Assembly: GCF_014193585.1 (NCBI RefSeq)
Contig: NZ_BLXY01000001.1
Location: 1,049,033 to 1,113,032 of the forward strand
Length of the DNA stretch: 64,000 nucleotides
Source of the DNA: Geomonas paludis
GTDB taxonomy: Bacteria > Desulfobacterota > Desulfuromonadia > Geobacterales > Geobacteraceae
Reading direction: 5' to 3'
The notes under the pieces: model-generated
Databases searched by the model: none
The model's input: only the letters and a program-made list of their open reading frames with translations
Told to the model about the DNA's origin: nothing
Program-made: the position numbers and the translations under genes
Part shown: one piece after another, positions 36,479-44,128 of the stretch
How the letters are laid out: each line of letters opens with the position of its first letter
Position numbering within the stretch: the stretch's first letter is position 1

Positions 36479-38021
36479 AGTCGTCCTGGGTCACCCTCAG
36501 GACCTCCTCGATGGTGGTGATCCCGGCCGCCGCTTTCATCAGTCCGTCCTCGCGCAAGGTGCGCATCCCCTTGGAGACGGCGTACTCCTTGATGGCGCCG
36601 GAGGAGGCCTGGCGGATGATCATGGAGCAGAGCTCCGCGTCGATGGGGAGCAGTTCGTAGATGCCGACCCGGCCGATGGTGCCGAGGTTGAAGCACTTGT
36701 CGCAACCGCGGCCGCGGTAGAGGACCGGCGGCAGTTCCACGCCGGGGTAGCTGCGGTCCGGGGTGTAGGATTCCTTGCAGTGCGGGCAGATGACCCGCAC
36801 CAGGCGCTGCGCCAGCACCGCGGAGAGCGACGAGGCGACCATGAAGGGCTCGATCCCCATGTCGATGAGACGGGTGACGGCGGTGGCGGCGTCGTTGGTG
36901 TGCAGCGTGGAGAGCACCAGGTGGCCGGTGAGCGAGGCCTGCATGGCGATCTCGGCGGTCTCGGCGTCGCGGATCTCGCCGATCATGACGATGTCCGGGT
37001 CCTGCCTCAGGATGGAGCGCAGGCCGTTGGCGAAGGTCAGGTCGATCTTCGGGTTGACCTGGATCTGCCCCACCCCCTTCAGCTGGTACTCGATCGGGTC
37101 CTCGACGGTGATGATGTTCTTCTCCGGCGAGTTGATCTGGGACAGCGCCGCGTAGAGCGTCGTTGTCTTTCCGCTGCCGGTCGGGCCGGTGACCAGGATG
37201 ATGCCGCTGGTGCGGGACAAGAGGCGCTCCATGAGGAGGTCGTTCTTGTCCGAGAGCCCGATTTCCTTCAGGGAAAGGACGCCGCGCTGTTTGTCCAGAA
37301 GCCTTAAGACCACGCGCTCGCCGAAGAAGGTCGGGATCAGGGATACGCGGATGTCCACGTCGCGGCCGGCGACTTTCACCCGGATGCGGCCGTCCTGCGG
37401 CAGCCTCTTCTCGGCGATGTTCAGGCCGGACATGATCTTGACGCGGGAGGTGAGCGCTTCCTGGATCACCTTCGGGGGGGAGAGCATCTTGTAGAGCAGG
37501 CCGTCGATCCGGAAGCGGACCTCGAGCTCGCGCTCGAACGGCTCGATGTGGATGTCGCTGGCGCGCTCCTTGACCGCCTGGAACAGGATCGAGTTCAAAA
37601 GCCGGATCACCGGCGCCTCGTCGGTCAGTTCCATCAGGTCGCGCGGCTCGTTGAACGAGGTGGCCAGGGTGGAGAGTTCCTCCCCCTCGAGCTCCTCGAC
37701 CACTTCCTGCGCCGAGCCGGAGAGCCGGGAGTAGAGCCGGTTCACCGCGTCGATGAGGACCGGCTGGGGCACCACCACGGTGGAGACCGGACGCTGGAAC
37801 AGACCCGCCATCTCGTCCACGGCCAGGAGGTTGGCCGGGTCGGCGCTGGCGGCGATCACCGTGCCGTCCTCCTCGCGCAGCGGCAAGAGCAGGTTGTTGC
37901 GGGCGAAGTTGAGCGGCACCCGGTTCACCAGGGAGCCGTCCACCTTGGAGTCGTCGATCTCGGCCTGGAAGGGGAGGCCGAGACGCGCCGCTATGCTTTC
38001 TATGTCAAGCGTTTCTGCCAT
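36459..38021 (-). CDS. gspE: Type II secretion ATPase GspE
   Basis: A 520-residue hexameric ATPase powering pseudopilus assembly. An N-terminal GspE-N domain is followed by Walker A GPTGSGKTT at 279-287, the Asp box DPDIVMIGEIRD at 341-352, and a His box with HTNDAATAVTR. The zinc-binding tetracysteine is at Cys412, 415, 440 and 443. All catalytic elements are intact. It is 15 bp downstream of gspD. Confidence 0.95.
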   Translation of the reverse strand: MAETLDIESIAARLGLPFQAEIDDSKVDGSLVNRVPLNFARNNLLLPLREEDGTVIAASADPANLLAVDEMAGLFQRPVSTVVVPQPVLIDAVNRLYSRLSGSAQEVVEELEGEELSTLATSFNEPRDLMELTDEAPVIRLLNSILFQAVKERASDIHIEPFERELEVRFRIDGLLYKMLSPPKVIQEALTSRVKIMSGLNIAEKRLPQDGRIRVKVAGRDVDIRVSLIPTFFGERVVLRLLDKQRGVLSLKEIGLSDKNDLLMERLLSRTSGIILVTGPTGSGKTTTLYAALSQINSPEKNIITVEDPIEYQLKGVGQIQVNPKIDLTFANGLRSILRQDPDIVMIGEIRDAETAEIAMQASLTGHLVLSTLHTNDAATAVTRLIDMGIEPFMVASSLSAVLAQRLVRVICPHCKESYTPDRSYPGVELPPVLYRGRGCDKCFNLGTIGRVGIYELLPIDAELCSMIIRQASSGAIKEYAVSKGMRTLREDGLMKAAAGITTIEEVLRVTQDDYADLSL

Positions 38022-38036
38022 GGAGTATGTCCGCCG

Positions 38037-39965
38037 TTACTGGTTGCGAATTTCGGGCTTGTCCGCGGTCACGGACTTCGGCTTTTCCTCGAGAGCGCGC
38101 TCCAGGTTGAAGGGAGCGTTGTTCTTCACCGCCTCGGAAAAGTTGTTCCTCTGGGTCACCGAAACCTCGGCCAGGTCGCGCGCGTCCTTGATGATGCGCG
38201 GGGTGAGCATGATCAGCAGGTTGGTCTTGTCCCGCTTGGTGCTCTTTGTTTTGAAGAGCCAGCCCAGGCCCGGGATGTCGCCCAAAAGCGGGACCTTGCT
38301 CTCGGTCTCCTGGTCGGTGTCCTGGATCAGGCCGCCGATGAGCACGGTGTCGGTGTTCTTCACCACCACCGAGGTTTTGGCGGAGCGCTTGGTGCTGCCC
38401 AGGCTCGGGTCGGTTGCGGTGCCGAAGTTCTTGACCGCGGAGATCTCCTGGTAGATGTCCAGCTTGACGTACTCTCCCTCGCTGATCTGGGGCTTGATCT
38501 TCAGGATGATACCGGTGTCTTTTCTCTCGATGGACTGCTGCGACAGGCCGGTCGAGGTGAGGTTGGTGCCCGAGACGAAGGGTACGCTTTCACCCACGAA
38601 GATCTCGGCCTCCTTGTTGTCGCTGGTCATGATGTTGGGCGTGGAGAGGACGTTCAGTGCGCCGTTGGTCTGCAGCGCCTGCAGCACCACCGGGACGTTG
38701 ATCTTGCCCAGCGTCACGTCCATGCCCAGGGTCTTGGCCGCCTGTGCGGTGGTGGAGAGGCCGGCCACGGTGCCGAAGGGGTCGAAGGTGCCGATGGTGG
38801 CAACGGTGCCGTTGGAGGCGGCGCCGATAACGCCGATCTGCACGCCCAGGTCCTTGGCCCGGTTCACCGAGACCTCGGCGATCATCGCCTGTACGAATAC
38901 CTGGCGGCTTCTGCGGTCCAGCTTCTGGATCACCTGCAAGAGGTTCTGGTAGTCGGTCGGGGAGGCCATGACCACCAGCGAGTTGGTGGCCTTGTCCGGG
39001 GTGATGGTGATCTTGCCGCCCTCGAACACGGCCTGTTGCGGCGCCGCCGCGGCGCCCGGGGCGCCGGGAGCAGTAGTGGGAGTACCTTTCACCAGCCCTT
39101 CCAGCACCTTGGCCACCTCGGTCGCCTCGGCGTTTTCCAGGTAGTAGACGTTCACCTTGCTGCTGGTGGTGGGGGGGACCACGTCGACCAGCGCGATCAG
39201 TTTCTTGATGTCGGCCTTGTCCTTGTCGGAGCCGAAGATGATCAGGGCGTTCAGCCTGGCGTCGGCGACCACCGGTACGTTGCCGGCGGAGGGGACCGCG
39301 CCGGCGGCGGTCTTGCCGCTTTGCTTGCCGGAGAGCCAGTCCTTGACCAGGGTGGCCACGCTGTCGGCGGCGGCGTTTTTCAGGAACACCAGTTCGGCCC
39401 CTTCGCGCACCTGGTCGGTATCGATGTACTTGAGGATGCCCAGGATCTTCTGGATGTTGTAGGCGGAGTCCACCACGAGAATCAGGTTGGCGGCGCCGAA
39501 GGCGGAGATCTGCCCGTCCTTGGAGACCAGCGGCTGCAGGAAGGTGACCGCGTCCTGCGGGGCGACGTGCTCCAGTTGGATCACCCGCGCCTGGTAGGTG
39601 TCGTTGACCACCCCCTTCTCGCCGTCGCTGAAGACCTTCATCCCGGCCTGCTTGGCGGCCGCCGTCGGGACGATCTTCATCACCTTCCCGGCAGGGATGA
39701 CCGTGAAGCCTTTGAGCTCCAGCACCGAGGTGAAGACGTTATAGGCTTCCTCGTTGGAGAGCTTGGCCGGGGAGAAGACCGAGATCTTACCCTTGACCCG
39801 TTCGTCCATGATGAAGTTCTTGCCGGTCAGGTCGCTGATGAATTTCACCATGGTGGCGATGTCCACGTCGGTGAAGTTGAGCACCACCCCTTTGGCGAGG
39901 ACGAGATTCGGGGCAGCCAGCAGGAATATGAGCATGGCAGTGATGCGCGCAACTCTTCTTTTCAA
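38037..39965 (-). CDS. gspD: Type II secretion outer-membrane secretin GspD
   Basis: A 642-residue secretin forming the outer-membrane gate. Signal peptide (about 1-24, ending NLVLA), then periplasmic N0-N3 domains (LNFTDVDIATMVKFISDLTG, three repeats with ALIIFGSDKDKADIKKLIA) and a C-terminal secretin domain ending in the conserved VPLLGDIPGLGWLFKT. The Ala/Pro/Gly loop near 295-315 is a normal N3 insertion. The start codon is TTG, supported by AGGGGGG eight bases upstream. The 35-bp gap to the S23 gene suggests read-through from gspC. Confidence 0.94.
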   Translation of the reverse strand: MKRRVARITAMLIFLLAAPNLVLAKGVVLNFTDVDIATMVKFISDLTGKNFIMDERVKGKISVFSPAKLSNEEAYNVFTSVLELKGFTVIPAGKVMKIVPTAAAKQAGMKVFSDGEKGVVNDTYQARVIQLEHVAPQDAVTFLQPLVSKDGQISAFGAANLILVVDSAYNIQKILGILKYIDTDQVREGAELVFLKNAAADSVATLVKDWLSGKQSGKTAAGAVPSAGNVPVVADARLNALIIFGSDKDKADIKKLIALVDVVPPTTSSKVNVYYLENAEATEVAKVLEGLVKGTPTTAPGAPGAAAAPQQAVFEGGKITITPDKATNSLVVMASPTDYQNLLQVIQKLDRRSRQVFVQAMIAEVSVNRAKDLGVQIGVIGAASNGTVATIGTFDPFGTVAGLSTTAQAAKTLGMDVTLGKINVPVVLQALQTNGALNVLSTPNIMTSDNKEAEIFVGESVPFVSGTNLTSTGLSQQSIERKDTGIILKIKPQISEGEYVKLDIYQEISAVKNFGTATDPSLGSTKRSAKTSVVVKNTDTVLIGGLIQDTDQETESKVPLLGDIPGLGWLFKTKSTKRDKTNLLIMLTPRIIKDARDLAEVSVTQRNNFSEAVKNNAPFNLERALEEKPKSVTADKPEIRNQ

Positions 39966-39980
39966 GGATAAACCCCCCTA

Positions 39981-40010
39981 GAGGCAGATTAAGATAAAGA
40001 TTAAGATTTA
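39981..40010. repeat. left flank of inverted repeat around the S23 gene
   Basis: GAGGCAGATTAAGATAAAGA-TTAAGATT overlaps the end of the S23 gene. It is similar to the reverse complement of 40411-40445 (TCAATCTCAGTCTTAATCTC-GCCTC). Confidence 0.55.
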
Positions 40011-40381
40011 GTAAAACCTGACTGCATTTCTTTTAAAGTCACTACAATCTTGTTGATTTCCAGGTACAGCTTGCATAGAGCATCATCAAGTGAATCGGCC
40101 TCTTCCGTTGTAAGGTACCCCACTCTCCTTGAGTACTCGATGTGATTCTGTGTCTCCGTCAGAGACCCTCGAGCGTGGTAGTAGAAGTTAACCTTGTCAA
40201 GAAGGTGTTTCCTTCCAAAAGCCTCTGCAATGTTTGCTGATATACTGAGGGCGGACCTGCGAATCTGTGAAGTAAGGCCGTAATCTTCCTTTCGCGGGAG
40301 ATGCTCCGTTGCCTTGTGCACCCGCTCAGCCACGGCCATAGCCTCCTGCCAAACCGGCATATCTTTGAAGCTATGGTACAT
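40001..40381 (-). CDS. Four-helix-bundle S23-type (rRNA intervening-sequence) protein
   Basis: A 126-residue helical protein of the S23 / bVAP family (TIGR02436-like). Characteristic motifs: FKDMPVWQEAMAVAERVHK, LTSQIRRSALSISANIAEAFGR and LTETQNHIEYSRRVGYLT. Such genes occur in 23S rRNA intervening sequences or as dispersed small genes; no rRNA is present here. GAGGG six bases before the ATG. It is more AT-rich than its neighbours and lies between gspC and gspD on the same strand, with imperfect inverted repeats at its ends, so it looks like a late insertion. Function unknown. Confidence 0.86.
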   Translation of the reverse strand: MYHSFKDMPVWQEAMAVAERVHKATEHLPRKEDYGLTSQIRRSALSISANIAEAFGRKHLLDKVNFYYHARGSLTETQNHIEYSRRVGYLTTEEADSLDDALCKLYLEINKIVVTLKEMQSGFTKS

Positions 40382-40410
40382 GGCGCCCTCAGGTGTTTGT
40401 TGTTTCGCCT

Positions 40411-40445
40411 CTCCTTAGTCTCAATCTCAGTCTTAATCTCGCCTC
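40411..40445. repeat. right flank of inverted repeat around the S23 gene
   Basis: CTCCTTAGTCTCAATCTCAG then TCTTAATCTCGCCTC, an imperfect inverted partner of 39981-40010; it touches the gspC stop codon. Confidence 0.55.
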
Positions 40446-41337
40446 ACTGTATATCGTAAGTGAATGTGGTGGGCTTGCCGTCGCGGATCAGGTCGAGCTT
40501 GATCCGGCTCTGCCCCTTGAGCGACGCGAAGGACTGGATCGCCTTCTCCGGCGAGTCGATGGGGAAGTCGTTCATCCGCAACAGCACGTCGCCGTTTCTG
40601 ATGCCGACGGTGCCGAAGATCCCCTGCGGCTTCACCTCCGAGGCGCGGAACCCTTCGACCTTGCCGTCCTTCATGCTGGGGAGCAGGCGCGCGTCGGTCA
40701 TGGCCTGGCCGATGTTGTCCAGGGCGGCGTTGAGCGCGCGCTGGTCGATGACGTAGTTGCCGCCTGCGCCGGCAGTGGCGGTCAGGCTGCCGCCGACAGC
40801 GGCGGGTGCTGCCACGGGAGCCGCTGCCGCTTCGGCCGCGGCGGCCATGGGGGTGAGGATCTTAACCCGCTTGCCGCCGACCAGGATCTCGGCCACGTCC
40901 TTCTTGACCGACACCAGCGGGCCCGCCGAGAACACCGTGTCCCCCAGCCTGAAGACCCGCTCCTCGTGGCTTGAGTTCTTCAACACCAGGGCGAATGTCT
41001 CGCGGAAGGAGCCGACCGCGGTCCCTAAAAGGACCAGGTCCCCGACCGCCGCCGGTGGGGGCGCGGCCGCCGCGGGACCCGCGGCCGCCTGCTGCTGCAG
41101 CGGTGTCAGTTTCCCCTGGGTCGCCTTGCCGAACAGCCCCCGCTCCAGGATGGGCGCGAAACTCATCAGGTCCTGGCTCCCGGCCGGCGTCGCCGCCTGC
41201 GCCGCGACCTGTTTCGGTGCGGTCCTGGGGTACAGGGCGGCGATCTTGACGCTCAGCAAATCGGCTGCAATGAGCGCCGCGACTGCGGTGATGGCGAGGC
41301 CAAGAGTAAGGTTCAGGGGGAGAATCCAGCGCGGCAT
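40444..41337 (-). CDS. gspC: Type II secretion protein GspC
   Basis: A 297-residue bitopic inner-membrane protein linking the platform to the secretin. Membrane helix near 10-27, an HR-like domain (GDLVLLGTAVGSFRETFALV), an Ala/Pro-rich linker, and a C-terminal PDZ domain (FGTVGIRNGDVLLRMNDFPIDSP). GAAGGG seven bases before the ATG. It is the first gene of the gsp operon, with a good promoter upstream. Confidence 0.87.
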   Translation of the reverse strand: MPRWILPLNLTLGLAITAVAALIAADLLSVKIAALYPRTAPKQVAAQAATPAGSQDLMSFAPILERGLFGKATQGKLTPLQQQAAAGPAAAAPPPAAVGDLVLLGTAVGSFRETFALVLKNSSHEERVFRLGDTVFSAGPLVSVKKDVAEILVGGKRVKILTPMAAAAEAAAAPVAAPAAVGGSLTATAGAGGNYVIDQRALNAALDNIGQAMTDARLLPSMKDGKVEGFRASEVKPQGIFGTVGIRNGDVLLRMNDFPIDSPEKAIQSFASLKGQSRIKLDLIRDGKPTTFTYDIQ

Positions 41338-41373
41338 GAAAGACCCTTCTTTGCGAGTAGTTGGAACTGAGCG

Positions 41374-41402
41374 AATATATTAGATGCCTCTGAGTTATGC
41401 AA
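41374..41402 (-). promoter_or_regulatory. sigma-70 promoter of the gsp operon
   Basis: Minus-strand TTGCAT (41397-41402), 17-base spacer, TATATT (41374-41379), about 35 bases before the gspC start. Confidence 0.68.
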
Positions 41403-42076
41403 CAAAAAAGGGGGTCCGGACACCCCGTCTCGGGCATCCCGGCGGCTCCCCTTTTCCCCCTCTGTCCATGGCGTTCGAACCATCCGGCTCAGGGACCACC
41501 GTCACGACGGCTCACGAGGGGAGACTGGATAATGAGAGCCTGCGGTACCCATGCCTTAACCAAGCGCCACCTTTATCAGCAAAAGCTGTGCCGCCGCTTC
41601 TGGAGCGCCGATACGGGAAAGAGTTTAGCAGATGGACCATGATTTGCCGCACTTTTTTCCAATGAAGACCCCGGCGCAGCGAGGCGGCGCCGAGTGCCGG
41701 AACCAGGAACGCTCCCCCCAAAGGATCACTTTTTTGACAGGCGACGGTTATTTGACTGGGAACGCCAAGACGCGACGCAAAGACGCAAAGCAATGAAAGA
41801 CATAAAAAACTCAGGATCAAAAGCTTTAATTTGTAACGCAAGACGCAATGACGCAAAGCAGACAAAGCGTACAAAACGATAAGAGTAAAAAGCTTCAACG
41901 CGAAGACGCAGGGGTGCCAAGACGCTGAGCAGAATACTGTAAAAGGGAAACTTAAATTGTCTTGTCTTTTACCCAATAGGTTTTCTTTGCGTCCTTGCGG
42001 CTTTGCGTTAAATACGCTTTACGCCCTTTAAGCGTTGGAGGCCAAAAATGGATTTTGTAAGCCAACGCGACAGTCG
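41403..42076. other. gene-free intergenic region with degenerate ACGCAAAGACGC-type repeats
   Basis: No convincing gene on either strand. From about 41755 to 42015 it carries degenerate direct and inverted copies of a GACGCAAAGACGCAAAG motif (for example 41768-41790 and 41836-41860) and an inverted CTTTGCGTCCTTGCGGCTTT near 41985. The region 41470-41640 has several short hairpins but fits no RNA family I recognise. Confidence 0.6.
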
Positions 42077-42106
42077 TTGAAGTCGCCTTCTCTGCTGTGC
42101 TACACT
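42077..42106 (+). promoter_or_regulatory. candidate sigma-70 promoter of mqnB
   Basis: TTGAAG (42077-42082), 18-base spacer, TACACT (42101-42106), 30 bases before the mqnB ATG. Confidence 0.5.
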
Positions 42107-42135
42107 CGCGCCCAAAACTGTGCAGGGAGCAGCGC

Positions 42136-42879
42136 ATGAGCCGCATCATCGTCACCGCATCGACCCGGATGGAACTCTCCGAACTGCTGGCCGCAACCAC
42201 GGCCTGCGCGCTACCGGGCGGCGGGCACGTGCCGCTGCACCGCGCCGAGGTCGGTGGGTTCGAGATCCTCTTCGCCCTGACCGGGATCGGGAAGGTGAAC
42301 GCGGCCAGCGCCACCACCCTCCTTTGCGAGCGCTACGCCCCCGATCTCGTCATCAATACCGGCTGCGGCGGCGCCTTTGCCGGCGCCGGCCTCGCCGTGG
42401 GCGACCTCGCCGTGGCCGACAGCGAGTGCCTTGCCGACGAGGGGGTTACGACCCCCACCGGGTGGCGCGGGCTCGACCTGATCGGCATCCCCGTGTACGA
42501 GGGGAGAGGCGAGCGGCTCTTCAACCGGATCCCGCTGGACCAGGAGCTAGCCCGCCGCGCCCTCGACTGCGCGACGGCCGGCGGCTTCGACGCGGTCATG
42601 GGGCCCTTCCTCACCGTTTCCACCTGTTCCGGCACCACCCGGCAGGGGGAGGAGCTGCTGCGCCGCTTCCCCGGGGTCTGCGAGAACATGGAGGGGGCTG
42701 CCGTGGCGCAGGTGGCGCTGATGTACGGTGTCCCCTGCCTCGAGGTGCGCGGCATCAGCAACATGGTGGAGGACCGGGACCTGTCCCGCTGGGACCTGAA
42801 GCGCGCGGTGGGACAGGTACAGCGCTTTCTGGGCCTGTACCTCGAGCAACTGGCCGCCGGCCGCCCCGGCATCCGCTAA
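42136..42879 (+). CDS. mqnB: Futalosine hydrolase
   Basis: A 247-residue nucleoside-phosphorylase-fold enzyme that cleaves futalosine in the alternative menaquinone pathway. Seen: LFALTGIGKVNAASATT near the N-terminus, NTGCGGAFA, and CENMEGAAVAQVALMYGVPCLEVRGISN, the nucleosidase active-site region. GGGAG six bases before the ATG at 42136 sets the start; an in-frame codon at 42097 adds 13 unconvincing residues. mqnD lies 206 bp downstream on the same strand, which supports the assignment over a generic MTA/SAH nucleosidase. Confidence 0.93.
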   Translation: MSRIIVTASTRMELSELLAATTACALPGGGHVPLHRAEVGGFEILFALTGIGKVNAASATTLLCERYAPDLVINTGCGGAFAGAGLAVGDLAVADSECLADEGVTTPTGWRGLDLIGIPVYEGRGERLFNRIPLDQELARRALDCATAGGFDAVMGPFLTVSTCSGTTRQGEELLRRFPGVCENMEGAAVAQVALMYGVPCLEVRGISNMVEDRDLSRWDLKRAVGQVQRFLGLYLEQLAAGRPGIR

Positions 42880-43085
42880 AGAAGGTTCTGCGTTTCCCTT
42901 CCTTGGTCCCCGTCTAAGGGATCTTCCCGTCAGTATTTCTAATTGGACTATGAGGATCTCGTTAACCTTTTCTTGCACGGCAGACCCCCTGATTGTATAT
43001 TGGTGAGTCTTAAAGTGCGGCCTTTGCCGCGGCGGGCGCCTGCGGCCGTGGCGCTGTCGCTGTAAACAGGGAGTCTGAGCAACAC

Positions 43086-43955
43086 ATGGATGCAGTTATG
43101 CCAGTAAGACAGGAACAGCAATCGGCACCGATACTTTCCCTGGGCTTTTCGCCCTGCCCCAACGACACCTTCATCTTTGACGCCTTGATCCACGGGCGCG
43201 TCGACTGCGGCTTCCGCTTCCGGGAGCAGTTGGAAGACGTGGAGACCCTGAACCGGATGGCGCTGGAGTCGGTGCTGGACGTCTCCAAGGTTTCCTACCA
43301 CCTCCTGGGGCACATCCTGAAGGACTACCTGCTGCTCAGAAGCGGCGGCGCCCTGGGACGCGGCTGCGGTCCCCTGGTCGTGGCGCGCGGCCAGGTGGAC
43401 CCCGCCACCCTGGCCGGCAAGCGCGTTGCGCTTCCCGGGCGCTACACTACCGCGGCGCTGCTGCTTCGGCTCTTCAATCCCACCCTGACCGATTTCGTCT
43501 ACCTCCCTTTCCACGAGATCATGGCGGCGGTGGCCGACGGTTCGGTGGCGGCCGGGGTAATCATTCACGAGTCCCGCTTCACCTACCAGGAGTACGGCCT
43601 GCACAAGGTGCTCGATCTCGGGGAGTGGTGGGAGCGGGAAACCGGCCACCCCATCCCGCTGGGCGGGATCGCGGCCAAGCGCTCCCTGGGGAGGGAGGTG
43701 CTGCTCAGGCTCGAGCAGGGGATAGCGGAAAGCGTCGAGTATGCCTTCGGCCATCCCGGCGAGGCCCGCCCCTATATCCGCGCTCACTCCCAGGAGATGA
43801 GCGACGAGGTGTGCGACGCCCACATCGGGCTCTACGTGAACGATTTCTCCCGCGGTCTGGGGAGCGAAGGTGAAGCTGCGGTGCGCCTGCTCCTGGGGCG
43901 CGCGGCGGCAGCGGGGATCATCCCCCCCTGGCAGGACCCGCTGCTCATTTTCTGA
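43086..43955 (+). CDS. mqnD: 1,4-dihydroxy-6-naphthoate synthase
   Basis: A 289-residue periplasmic-binding-like fold enzyme that converts cyclic de-hypoxanthine futalosine to 1,4-dihydroxy-6-naphthoate. The diagnostic SPCPNDTF is at 22-29, VSKVSYHLLG and GRYTTAALLLRLF follow, and IHESRFTYQEYGL near 160. These mark MqnD rather than MqnA. A GGGAG lies 12 bases upstream, a loose spacing. A composite repeat starts immediately after the stop. Confidence 0.93.
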   Translation: MDAVMPVRQEQQSAPILSLGFSPCPNDTFIFDALIHGRVDCGFRFREQLEDVETLNRMALESVLDVSKVSYHLLGHILKDYLLLRSGGALGRGCGPLVVARGQVDPATLAGKRVALPGRYTTAALLLRLFNPTLTDFVYLPFHEIMAAVADGSVAAGVIIHESRFTYQEYGLHKVLDLGEWWERETGHPIPLGGIAAKRSLGREVLLRLEQGIAESVEYAFGHPGEARPYIRAHSQEMSDEVCDAHIGLYVNDFSRGLGSEGEAAVRLLLGRAAAAGIIPPWQDPLLIF

Positions 43956-44059
43956 GGGGACTGGCTCCGCCAGGTGCCTGTCCCCTTGGAGCTTCGGTCA
44001 GTTGGATGGGGCATAGAGCGTTCCGCTAGAGGGACAGGCACCTGACCGGAGCCAGTCCC
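43956..44059. repeat. composite inverted-repeat element, copy 3
   Basis: Left arm 43956-43985 begins at the base after the mqnD stop. The core includes AGAGCGTTCCGCTAGAGGGA, in the same sense as copy 2. Right arm 44031-44059. Confidence 0.83.
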
Positions 44060-44128
44060 TTCGTCTCAAGTAATTTCCTTTTCCGCCGAAAGGTGCAAAA
44101 GCTGTCTTAGCATCGTGGAGGATTCCAG

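Noticed and set aside
37548-39971. 807-codon plus-strand frame across gspE and gspD
   Set aside because: Antisense shadow of two recognised genes; His/Gly/Asp-rich composition with no motif.
41473-41490. GGTTCGAAC on the minus strand, resembling a tRNA or tmRNA T-loop
   Set aside because: No 5-bp T-stem of the right geometry, no acceptor stem and no CCA; a chance short match.
41512-41976. 154-codon minus-strand frame in the 41.4-42.1 kb gap
   Set aside because: Runs through degenerate repeats, has no ribosome site and no protein-like pattern.
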